Source of the DNA: Megamerina dolium
Lineage: Eukaryota; Arthropoda; Insecta; Diptera; Megamerinidae
Assembly (NCBI GenBank): GCA_963854835.1
Contig: OY978526.1
Location: 22,412,334 to 22,476,333, forward strand
Reading direction: 5' to 3'
DNA length: 64,000 nucleotides
A program made the position numbers and the translations under genes. Shown one piece after another: positions 24,709 to 35,160 of the stretch (its first letter is position 1; each line of letters opens with the position of its first letter). The notes beneath the pieces were generated by a model. That model had not been told where the DNA came from and searched no databases. It worked only from the letters and a program-made list of their open reading frames with translations.

Positions 24709-26897
24709 AAATATGTCAGCGAATTGTCAACTGTGCGAGATTGTGCAACCGAATGTGTTGAAAAAGGTAAGCCATTGCAATTTCAGCTAACCACAAACAC
24801 TATGCTTGATGTATGAACAAATGCATATATGTATGTTAAGGTGGTTCAAATGGTTTTAAATGACTTGATGAAGAGAAAAACAAGATTTCAATAATTTCAA
24901 GCATTTTTTGATTTGATTTTTCCTAGCAAACATTTCTTCTGATGGTACTTACCCTTTATCTTCACTCCTTAGGAGGGTTCCACTTACAAAATTAGTATAA
25001 AAACACATTGAAATCATCAAATAACACCTTAGTTACTCAGAGATTTCCTCTATACTGGTAAAATGTATAGCCGACTACGTTTAATATTTCAATGTTATCA
25101 AATTATCAATGATAATTTCAAGCAAAAATGCTTGAAATTATCTGTATTTTGTGTTTTTCACTGAGCTTCCAACAATTTGAACCACCTTAATGTACATAAA
25201 TCACTTATTATTAAATATTGTATATGTATTGGAATTATTTGAAAACAAAAAAACGACTAAATAGAGAATATTGACATTATATGCTTTTCTGAAATTCACA
25301 TTATGTCAAATCAGATTTTTTGTTTGTTTGTGCGAAATTAACATAATGCCATCGAAGCATAAATAATACTGTGAAGCATGAATTTGTTATCCTGACCAGT
25401 ATAGGCTTGTTGGAAAGAGGGCGTGTCGCAGAGTATTGTATTGAAGACTGTTTTGCTCCTGAGGGTAAGGTTTTTTTTTGACGAAAGAGGGGGGTTTCGG
25501 AGCTGTTTATCTCGAAAACAGGAGGCTTAGGCTTAGTTTTGCTGTTCAAGGATCACCAATATTTTTCATTCAGCGTCTTTGGGTATCTGTTTTGGGAGCT
25601 ATAGATGTAAAAATTAAAAAAATTAAAAAAAAAAACGTATTATTTACAGTAGTAACCCTACACCTGCGATGTACATGTAACATCGACCAAGGGACCGATA
25701 TTAGAAGCATTTAGGGATCGAATTTCTGCAACCTCAGAATTATCATTTTGTCTAATTGTCTATCTGTAGTATTTATTGCTTAAAGTTGGTAAAATGGGAT
25801 TATTTTTGCCAACGGATAGATAAATTATCCATACAAACGAATACATCGGATCGATATGTATTCATACATGTTGTACGTTTAAATACAAAGCTAAAGAGCT
25901 GAAACTTAGTAAATACAGTTAGTTTTAATAGAGAACGGACATATTCGAAACTGGGCTGAATCGGATAAAAACTACACCCATCTCTCATACAAACGTATAG
26001 CTTTGATATGTTATTTTTCACATTTTGCAAACGAATATATAAAGTTATAAAGTTGAAACTTGATATTTTTTTGATTATAGTTACTAATTAATAAACATGT
26101 GTGAGAATGAATGAAAACTACGCTCTTCTCCCATACAAAAACATGTTTTCGAACGTATGTTTGATGGCTTTGCTCGCGAACATATAAAGATATTAAACTG
26201 AAATTCCGCACATATAATTATCTTTTCTAATTAATAGACAAGAGTGAGAATAAGCAAAATCGGAGTAAAACTACGCTCACCTTAGATATAAAAGTATGTG
26301 TTCCGTATGTATATCTTCGTAATTCTCACACGAAAATATAAAGTTATGAGACTGAAATGCGCTACATAGCATTAATTTTATTTACTAATGAACAAGTTCG
26401 AAAATGGATGAAATTGGTTGAAAACTACAACTACCTCCCATACAAAAGTATGTTTTCAAATGCATATTTTCACATTTTGCTCACGAAAATATCAAGTAAT
26501 CAAGCTGAAACTCATTATATATGATTATATTCTCTAAATAATTAGAAATATTGAGAATTGTCAAAATCGGTTGAAAACTACACATACCTCCCATGGAAAT
26601 TTATGTTTTTAAATGTGTTTTTTTAACATCTTGTGCAAGTAAAAATTAAATTATCTTACTGAAACTTGGTGCATACAACTAGATTTGCTTAGCATTGTTT
26701 TATGTTATTCTTTGTCTTTGTTAACTTTTACTTATTTTATTTTTACAGAAATCTGGGAAACTCAAACCTATTGTTGTATTGGCGAAGGTTGTAATGGATC
26801 GAATAATTTGGAAATTTCTGCAGCGCTCTTAATGTTTACATTGATTTGTGCTATATATCATGTAGTGGTTAATACTACGTTTAGAGTACGCTGTTAA
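24709..26897 (+). CDS. Ly6/uPAR-type protein, last two exons
   Basis: Coding exons are 24709-24766 (acceptor CATTGCAG, donor GTAAGC) and 26749-26897 (acceptor TTTTACAG, stop TAA), joined in phase 1 across a 1,982-bp intron. Together they read KYVSELSTVRDCATECVEK, then EIWETQTYCCIGEGCNGSN. The C...C...YCC...CN pattern ending in CN is the C-terminal half of a three-finger Ly6 domain. Downstream, ISAALLMFTLICAIYHVVV is a hydrophobic segment typical of a GPI-attachment signal, so the protein is probably on the outer cell surface. Fly relatives act in septate junctions and in channel or receptor modulation; which member this is cannot be told. The signal-peptide and first-finger exons lie upstream and were not found, so the entry is partial. 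The intron carries a mobile element and a tandem array. Confidence 0.85.
24836..25190. mobile_element. TTAA-flanked inverted-repeat element
   Basis: Ends read TTAAGGTGGTTCAAAT (24836) and, at 25190, its reverse complement ATTTGAACCACCTTAA. Inverted arms extend inward: ATAATTTCAAGCATTTTT near 24890 pairs with AAAAATGCTTGAAATTAT near 25122. TTAA on both sides is the target duplication of piggyBac-type elements, although here it could equally be part of the arm. There is no coding sequence. The middle holds one complete family-2 repeat unit in reverse orientation. It lies in the large intron of the Ly6 gene. Confidence 0.8.
25790..26690. repeat. Tandem array C, 153-bp unit (family 1)
   Basis: Six units. 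The landmark CTCCCATACAAA or variant starts at about 25825, 25982, 26128, 26281, 26435 and 26588 (spacings 157, 146, 153, 154, 153). Every unit has ACGAAAATATAAAG, then CTGAAACTT, then a GAGAATGG-like phrase, in order. The array ends about 60 bp before the splice acceptor of the last Ly6 exon. The unit length is divisible by three, but no frame stays open through the array. Confidence 0.9.
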
Positions 26898-27070
26898 GGC
26901 AACAACAATTGTTAGAATACTACGATTTCCTTGTTGTGAAATTAAAAAAGAGCGATAAATTGCAATTATTAAAATGTTTAATAATTAATCATTTCAAATT
27001 TTTTTTCTTTTATATTTTTTATAATTTGTTGAAAATATGTTACAAAAAAAAAAATTGATTTGATTGAACA

Positions 27071-27076
27071 AATAAA
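27071..27076 (+). terminator. Possible polyadenylation signal AATAAA
   Basis: AATAAA lies 174 bp past the Ly6 stop codon. It is the first canonical hexamer on that strand after the CDS, and a plausible 3' end. AT-rich context makes chance occurrence likely too. Confidence 0.35.
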
Positions 27077-28834
27077 TTGAATTTGAAATGCAATGAAATA
27101 TGTAAATCGTATATATATGGGACCTAATATTAGAATTTAATTTGAATGGTTTTTATTTTTAAATAAAAATACAAAAATATCAGAAATGTTTTTGTGTATT
27201 TTGTTAATTTCAATTTTTATTTTTTTTTTTTTGTTTGATTTAGTAATTTTTTATCAGTCTTCCCAAACAAAAGAGAAAAAAAAAACCGAAAAAAATATCT
27301 ATTAAATAATGTCGCATTAAAATATCTTAAAATAATATTGAGAAATATTAGTAAAAAATTCTAAAAGTAAGTAAAAAAAAAAAAAATACAAACAATTTAA
27401 AAAAAAATTATTAAAGTCAAATTTTCAATATGATTTAAATGCAAAGCAAATAATTATATAGAATTTGCACGCATAATTGCATACAAAAGATAAGCCATCA
27501 CAGTGCTATCATCATATGTTTAGTAGATACAGATATGATATATCATAAAAATGCACCCATTTTTCAAGTAATTGGCTAATATCATATTTTGCTTGCCTTA
27601 AATGAAATTTTGCATCAATTTAATAATAACCAAAATGGTACACACAGACACTCAAAAACACACATAAACATTTTCGGTAGCTTTTTATAAATCATATTTC
27701 ATATAGTCTTAATCTTCAGTACCAAAAAACAAAAAAAAAGCCCAAAAAAGAAGAAAATTTCAACAATTTGATATTACGCAAACTACAATTTCATAGAGTT
27801 GAATTTTGGGGCTTGTGAAATTGTCGCTTCCATGTAATATGATTATGCTTTGTTTTATTTTTCGCATTCAATTTTTTTTTTTTGGTTTTTTCGAATTAAA
27901 ATTTTTATATAGAATTCACATTTCAAATATAAAAATCACAAAAAAAAAAAATAAGAAAAATTCTAAAATACATACAAAACCAATACATTTCAAATTTAGA
28001 AATTCTATAAAGTGAGCAAAAATTTTGATTGAAAATGTATTCAAATAAATTTCGAAAAATATTGTTGAAATTTGCAACGAAACTAATTCAATTGACATTT
28101 ATTACACACACGCCTGAACATAAAATAGCAATAGTTGTAGTTTCACCAATCAAATAAAGAAGAAAATAAAAACAAATAGAATAAAAAACAAAAACAGCAA
28201 AAAATTCACATAGCGGTATAGAATAATATTTAGCTGATGCCCTCATTTTGTTAGACGAAACACTACTTTTTGAATTAGTCCATACATATTATACTAAGGT
28301 ATTGTATAAGAATAATTAAGAGGAGCAACACACCCTCATATGTGTAGTATGTATGTATTGAATAATTGCCAATGTCTTCGTTTCGCCTTACACAAATAGT
28401 GAGCAGATAATATAGTTACAGTCACAGTAGGTACATGCATAATTAAATGCATATACATACATATTTAGGCACATATATGATATGCATATGTATGTACATA
28501 CATACATATACTACAATATATATATATATATATAGATACACATACAATGAAGTCAAATGGAAAATACAAAAATTTCCTCCCAAACTGTACAAGAGATTCT
28601 AAATTATTGTTTAAATAATATTTAAATACATATATATATAAATATATAAAAATATATATAGTATACATACATACAACCCTATATATATAAAAATTAATAT
28701 AAATTTGTAGTTTATTGAGTAAAATAAAAAAACAAAAAATACTTGAATTAAATTGGATAAAAAAAAAATACATTTATTAGTTACTTACAATTAAATTCTA
28801 CCTACTAAAAAATAATCATATAGAGCAAACAACC

Positions 28835-28859
28835 AGAGAGAGAGAGAGAGAGAGAGAGA
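28835..28859. repeat. (GA)n microsatellite
   Basis: About twelve uninterrupted AG units, followed by a further purine-rich stretch. Similar tracts are at 53098-53119 and 57182-57222. Confidence 0.95.
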
Positions 28860-29017
28860 CAGGGAGAGACATATAGAGAAAGGAAAAATATCAGAGAACA
28901 ACAACAAATAATAAAAACAATTCAATATATGTATGTATACTAGAGTAGATCGATGCAAAGAACTTTTAAAATTTCCACCCACCTCCGTTGAAAGCTAATA
29001 TTAAAAGCATGTTGATA

Positions 29018-30269
29018 CGAGGGCGATCCCAAAACTACACGACTTGACACATAGATGGCGGCAGTAGTTTGAAAAAAATTACTTTTCTGAAATGTGGCAA
29101 CCTTATAAAACAGAAGTTTCAAGTTTCAAGGCGCCACGGTGTTTAGCATTTTTTTTGGAGCCATCGAACGCCATTAACGACCTCAGTGAATTTGTAAAGA
29201 TGGAAAAAATTGGTCACCGATATGTAATTCAATACTTTCATTTCAAAGGTCTCAGTCCAATGAATATTAAAACCGAACTAGATTCTACTCTGGGGGAGTA
29301 TGCTCCTTCATTTACGATCATTAAATATTGGGTGGCAGAGACGAACACCGTAGTGGTCGATCAATTGAGGTGGCCACGTCAGAAACATTTAAGAAAATCC
29401 ACAAAATGGTATTAGATGATCACCGGCTGAAACTGTGCGTGAGCTAAGTGAAATTACAGGCATTTCAAAAAGTGCTATAAGCGAAAATTTGGAGATGAAA
29501 AAGCTGTGTGCAAGATGGATGCCGCGTTTGCTCACAATAGAACAAAAACAACGTCGTGAAGATGTTGCTATAGAGTGTTTGGCGATGTTTCACAGTAATA
29601 AAGTCGAGTTTTTACGTCGATTCGTAACCTTGGATGAGACATGGGTCCACCAGTTCACACCTGAGACAAAGGAGCAGTCAAAATAGTGGACTGAAAGGGG
29701 AGAATCGTGTCCAAAGAAGGTGAAGACAGTTCCATCTGCAGGCAAGGTTATGGCGTCTGTTTTTTGGGATTCACACGAGGGATAATTTTTTATTGATTAT
29801 CTTCAAAAAGGAAAAACAATCAACGGCGAGTATTATGCTAATTTGTTGCAGCGTTTAAGTGATGAAATTAAAGAAAAAAGGCCGCATTTGGCAAAAAAGA
29901 AAGTGTTGTTTCATCAAGACAATGCACACATCCGCTATTACGATGGCCAAACTCAATGAGTTCAAGCTCGAATTGCTTCAGCATGCACCTAATTCGCCAG
30001 ATTTAGCTCCTTCGGATTATTTTCTATTTTCAAATTTGAAAAAATGGCGGCTTGGTGGTAGAAGATTTGCAAACAATGAAGAGGTGGAGTCTGGTAGATG
30101 GGTATTTGAATGAGCTAGACAACTCATAGTATAAACAGAGTATCGAAGCTATAGAATATCGCTGGGAAAAGTCTATAGAGTTAAAAGGAGATTATGTTGA
30201 GGAATAAAAAAAAATTTCCCAAATTTCTTGTTTTCTTTGTTACGTCGGGTAGTTCTGGGACCGCCCTCG
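29018..30269 (+). mobile_element. Mariner element, bounded by TIRs and TA
   Basis: A 1,252-bp element with TA on both sides (29016-29017, 30270-30271). The left end CGAGGGCGATCCCAAAACTA matches the reverse complement of the right end, CGAGGGCGGTCCCAGAACTA. The arms are about 26 bp with three mismatches. Size, target site and coding content fit a DD34D mariner. The broken transposase is listed separately. Confidence 0.92.
29200..30207 (+). pseudogene. Mariner transposase, broken
   Basis: The start is at 29200 (MEKIGHRYVIQYFHFKGLSP, HTH domain). Later segments are VRELSEITGISKSAI (second HTH), then RRFVTLDETWVHQFTPETK with the first catalytic Asp, VMASVFWDSHEG, VLFHQDNAH with the second Asp, and NSPDLAPSDYFLF with the third, ending near GDYVEE at 30207. 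The frame shifts after KYWVAE (about 29340) and again after FHQDNAH. There are stops at about 29683 and 29782. Between the second and third Asp there are 94 nt instead of the 102 expected for 34 codons, a net 8-nt deletion. No functional enzyme is encoded. Confidence 0.9.
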
Positions 30270-30609
30270 TAGTACTTCTAAAGATTTTGTTTGAATCACC
30301 CTAAGAATAGTCAAAATTGATTTTTTTTCCTAACTTTTGATTGACGATTTGTAGAAATTATATAGCATGCAAGTGATTTCGATGAGATGGCATATGTAAA
30401 CCTCCAAAGCCACATCCGGCGAGTGAACTCGTAGCTCAGAGTACTAGTCACCTAATTATCTAAGTCAAGTGTAGCTGAAATTTCATCTGAGAGTTTTTCA
30501 AAAAATTAGCAAACATATTACGTAGATTTTGTTGATGAATGCTGCCATTTTTGTGTTTATTATGTTAAAATTTCTGTAAATCGATCATGAAATGTTAAAG
30601 TTATAATTA
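30270..30609. other. Spacer, nothing recognised
   Basis: Unassigned sequence between the mariner and the non-LTR fragment. It may include eroded retrotransposon sequence, but no motif is readable. Confidence 0.4.
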
Positions 30610-31620
30610 AAAATCATTTCGGATGATTCTAGGGTAATCTTTTGGCACTTTATAGGCCATAGGCTGACTCGTAGAACCATCAACACGAAACTGGCAAATA
30701 GTAGGAGGAGTCTGCTCATCATTACTCTGAGTACTTTTTGTTAACGAATTACTGCAATCCTTAGAAAACACAGATTGCAAAGCATTAACATACGCAGATC
30801 ACCTCGCACTTGGGGTTGGGTAAAAATGGTAGCACTCTACTCAATCGGCAATTAAATAAATTTTAGAATGATCACACAATGATACGGGACATTCAACAAT
30901 TCTGGACTAATATGGACTTCATACTACGTACAGCTGACTATGAAACGGCAAACTTGATGTCCAACAATAACGGTACATTGCTTCATCGACGGCTTCAAAT
31001 TTCTCGTACGCGTGGGAACAGGAGTATTTTGTGAATCCCTTAAATTTCGCATGGAATTCAGGTTGCCGGATCAATGTGGTGTTTTTCTATGTGGATATAG
31101 ATATTTTCGCTGACAGCAAAGTAGCAATAACATCCCTATAATCAGTTTTGTTGAGTTCATCAGTAGCCCGTAATTGCAGCAATGTAACATTCTCCTTATA
31201 AGGGTGCCAGGGCATAGGGTACAACGCGACGGTACAAGGGCGACGTGTGAACTTCTTCTATTCTCAGACTACAGTAATCGAATGGCAGATTGGAGCTGGA
31301 ACACTTGTGTGTAACTATTCGATTAAGCTTGCCAGTACGCTGAATTTAAACCGCACGCTGAACAAAAAACACGCGGTTAATGTGTTAGTAGGAAGTATTA
31401 CGACCGTAGCTGCGGCGATGAGAAGGAATCGGAATGCATAACTGAGCTGCTATGTTAGCGTCCTACCATGGTTTGCCCCAGAATGACTTATCTGGCCAGT
31501 ATCCGATCAGCTGGGGAATATTTTACGACGCTTTGTTTGCTTTCTAATGTAAGTGGGATAGCCCAATTGCGGCATCACAATGGGCTTTACTTACCACCTT
31601 AACCTGACCTCGCCTAGAGT
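30610..31620 (+). mobile_element. Non-LTR retrotransposon 3' end with RNase H
   Basis: Plus-strand translation around 30990-31090 gives VGTGVFCESLKFRMEFRLP, preceded by a degenerate TDGS motif, and then IFADSKVAITSL at about 31107 and VPGHR at about 31205. These are the RNase H blocks of R1/jockey-type ORF2. A Cys-rich C-terminal part follows (RSCGDEKESEC, about 31410). The copy ends near 31590 with GGCATCACAATGGGC and an ACCTTAACCTGACC tail. Stops and frameshifts are frequent and the reverse transcriptase is absent (5' truncation). Confidence 0.75.
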
Positions 31621-33564
31621 GATCCCAACTTCAGCTTTCAATAAATGGGTGGATATTTGAAATTTATAATTTCTTTTTTTATGATGGACGATCCAATCTG
31701 CTATATACTTAGACTAGACCCTATGTATGATAGGTAATATGTACCCGTAATTGATTTATCTTTCAGTTGTAATATTTTTAATAAATTCAAACAAACAAGA
31801 GAAATTTTATAAAAACAAAAATGCTGATTATTTAAGCTTGAAATTGAAATTATTAAAAAAAATATACTTCGATAATAATAATAATGATAATAAACATTAT
31901 TTCAAAAATTCATAATAAAAGGAAATGACAAATTTGAATAAAATGCATCTTTACAAAAAAAAAAATATATATATAAAAAAAAAACTAAATTAGTTCCTTT
32001 GCAAAAATTATCACAATTATAATAATAAACAATAATAAAATGAATTAAGGAAATTATTATATTACATGCAATCAAATACAGTATGTATTTCTTTCCGTTT
32101 TTTTCTTGCCATTTCATATGTATTGTATTATTGTTATTACAAAAAAATTACAGTTATTTTGCATGTCATATATATTGTTATATGCGAAACATACTCGTAT
32201 GTACTTGTATGTCACACATAATTTGACACAATATCCGCTTTTTGCAAATAAATTGTTGTATATTGTATGTATTAATACTCGTGTATAGAGTAAATAATTT
32301 TTTTAATTAACATTGCTAAATTATTGCTATGTTTTTATACGATATGAATACTTATAAAAGCAATAACATGCAATTCTCTTCTCTTTTTTTTATTTACTTA
32401 CAAAACTACCCATAATTTCATATTATTTGCAATATTAGTTCCACTGTTAATGTGATAAACAGTAAAAAAAACAAATATATATAAAAAAAAAACCCTTTAA
32501 AAAATATATATAAAAAGAAACTTAAGCAAAAATGAACAATGATAAACATGTTAATTAACCTTCAACCTCTTCAATTATCAACTTGCAATTATTGTTATCG
32601 ATATTATTATTATTATTATATTATTGTACTAGTTATCATTGATAATTTAGTATCAATTTATTTCAACAGGCAAACGGAAATATGTATAAACGGAAAAGTA
32701 TTTAGGTATATAAAATATATAAAAAGAAAAACACAAAACAAAAACTAAATACAATATTATGTCAATACCAGCAAAGAAATTAGTTTTAAAAACAACACAT
32801 ACTACATATTTCAAATAAAATTTTAATTTCAATTTTAGAAATAAACTTAAAAAAAAAAACAAAACAAAACGAAACAGAAATTATTATTTCTTTAATCGAT
32901 GCAACGAGTAATTTGTGTGGTGATTATGGTGAGTATACATGTAGTATAGTTTGCAATATGGTGGAGTTGAGTAACATCAGAGAGTTCAATCAGAGAGATT
33001 ATGGCTGATTTTCAAAACGTCAATTGTAAAGCAAACGTACAAAATCTACAATTGCATATTAAATTGAATTATCTTCGATTAAAATATATGTAAAAATTTG
33101 AAAATTGATATACTCGTATGTATGTGGTCTGGCGAGTTAACTTAAACCATTTTCAAATAGTAGAAAACGATCAACTTTGTCTCGAGATTATTTTACACTC
33201 TTTTTCAAATTTTTGAAGTTTGCACTTTGTATTGAAAGTAACAACAACTCGCTAATGTGACCGTCTGCATAATATTGGCATTAGTGGCATTTTTGAGATT
33301 TGTTGTCCTCGAATTGGAGCCATTCTAAAAATAAAACAAAAATTGAATAACTAAAGTTGTGAAAGTGGTGCTAACTGATGAAGCATTTGAAGGAAAACTG
33401 TCACATTTCTCATTTTATTGGTTACAAAATACTAACTTCAAAATTAAAAAAATTAAAAAATAATAATAAATTGATTTTGATCTCGATAATACTCGAATTT
33501 ATTATCAACGAAAAGAACATTTTTTTTCTAACGTTATTTCTAACAAATTACGACTAGCAAGTTC
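31621..33564. other. Intergenic, very AT-rich
   Basis: A/T runs, (TA)n and (ATT)n tracts; open frames here are low-complexity Tyr/Ile/Phe-rich translations. No gene or element supported. Confidence 0.5.
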
Positions 33565-33700
33565 CATTATGAGGCTCTAATTTTCGGTGATGCGTTCGAG
33601 CATTTCGAGTGAAATGGGTTGCAATTGCACAATTGAAGCCGACTTGTCCATGTAGACTTTGGGAACTATGGAGCCCACAAAGGAAAAATTCTAATGGTGT
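33565..33700 (-). mobile_element. DD41D C-terminal fragment
   Basis: Minus-strand translation gives VPKVYMDKSASIVQLQPIS, then LEMLERITEN and, after a stop, LIMELASRN. This corresponds to the C-terminal helix region of the DD41D transposase (compare CARVVENWVQRIDRCKRA in the element at 37008). It is short; the assignment rests on this block only. Confidence 0.5.
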
Positions 33701-33900
33701 GACATTACATCATCAAATTGGCTAATTCACATTTCTGGAGCATGAAATTAACTGTTCACTTAATATTTTCGCAGTAACTTCGTGGTTTCAGAGGACCTGT
33801 GACAAGTAGTACTGTCTTTCGTAATATATGAGAGTAATTTTCAGACACTGTTTCGGACTAAATCTTTATGTGATGAAATCTCAAGTAAAATAAATAAATA

Positions 33901-34244
33901 TAGGGCTTTTATAAGCCCCGAAGGACTTTTTAAACGAAGTTCTCTTCCAGTATTGTTGAGCGTGTTAAATTTTGGATAGTATACCTACTTATTTTAGCCG
34001 GTTCCGAATGGCAGAACCCTTGTGATATCACTTTTTCTCAGCTTTGTTGCAGAGTTCTATTTAGTAGCTTTTCCATGGAAAATGATTACTGTCGGAAGAA
34101 TTGTCAATTGCTTGCCGACAAGTGAGTACTGTTCGAAAGAAAAATCTTTTGCGACATTAAATTTGTTATGCTTCAGCCAGGGATTGAACCCACGACCTAC
34201 AGATCAGAAGGCCAACACACTAACCACGGAATTATTACAGCCAT
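33901..34244 (-). mobile_element. tRNA-derived SINE, copy 3
   Basis: A near full-length copy. On the minus strand it runs from a head with GTGGTTAGTGTGTTGGCC, GATCTGTAGGTCGTGGGTTC and CAATCCCTGGCTGAAGC (B box), through TCGGCAAGCAATTGAC, CCATGGAAAAGCTACT, GTGATATCACAAGGG and CATTCGGAACCGGC, to the 3' end CCTTCGGGGC. The head start is slightly decayed. Confidence 0.85.
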
Positions 34245-34659
34245 AAGAGTTAACAATTTGACACTTTGATCCGTCGTAGAATCCCTACAGAAAAGGGTAC
34301 CTTTAAATGAAATATCCTACAAATAGCTTTTTATATTTTTCTCGTCTTCTTTTGCGTGTTTCAAAAGGAAGCATAAAAACGCATTTCGAAAAAGTGACGT
34401 TTATGTTTTGAACTGACAAGCCATATAGCTATTTTATTTAGTATTGTTTGACATTTCATAATGTACACTCTATAAATTTACTTCCAAAACCAGAGTTTAG
34501 TAAGTAAATTTCCAAAAGTGCTTCGTCCAATTTAAAATATAGATCACCGGCCAACTGAGATGACTATTCGCACAAAAATTAAAATTTTTACACTGCAGTT
34601 AGTTACCAATGAGATTTTATAGGTTGCGCCCAGAATAAAATATCGTTTTTGTTAGAGTG

Positions 34660-35160
34660 AGTACAGACGATGATCTAAATTTATCGATTCGTGAATTTGC
34701 TCGGCGCTCATCGCATGTGTAGACGATTTTTCTCAAGTATCTTAGCTAACGTGCCCACAATATTCAAATGGTGCAAGAATTGAGGCCAACACACCATCAT
34801 TTTCGAGGTACATTCAGTGTGCTTTTTGACAGCTGAAAGTTGATCCACTGTTTTTTTACCTTCAAATTGTTTTCAATAATGATGCTCATTATTGCTATAG
34901 GTAACTCTTTATCTATAGATGCATTGTTTAGTGTGGTTTGTGGGTGGGAGGTATTACCGCGCCATATTTCTTCAAGAACAAAGAAAATGGCGACCAGACT
35001 CGAGCCATGATAAACAATTTTTTTGTTCCCAAAGGTGCATGCATTTATTCTGGAAGAACTTTGGTTTCAGCAGGACGATGCCACTGCTCACAAAATCATC
35101 GATTTAGTAGTGTTTGGTGACAATATTCTGTGAACACGACGCCATGAAGCCAATAACATT
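34660..35160 (+). mobile_element. DD41D transposon fragment
   Basis: Plus-strand DDDLNLSIREFARRSSHV (about 34673) matches the linker that precedes the HTH. It is followed by GGITAPYFFKNKENG (about 34945), MINNFFVPK and WFQQDDATAHKIID (about 35065), the second catalytic block. The third Asp block is absent and frames change repeatedly. Sequence from about 34400 may also belong to it. Confidence 0.7.

Larger units (their letters stand above)
26898..29017. other. 3' flank of Ly6 gene and AT-rich spacer
   Basis: The first part is presumably the 3' UTR. The remainder is A/T-rich with poly(A) and poly(T) runs and (TA)n/(TACA)n tracts near 28440-28700. No gene seen. Confidence 0.5.

Noticed and set aside
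25800..26211. Minus-strand frames with similar segments (possible repeat protein from the 153-bp unit)
   Set aside because: 153 is divisible by three, so similar translations are expected; stops break every frame across the array.
2330..26690. CRISPR-like array
   Set aside because: The repeats are tandem, about 153 bp and diverged, with no constant repeat/unique spacer structure, in a eukaryotic context.
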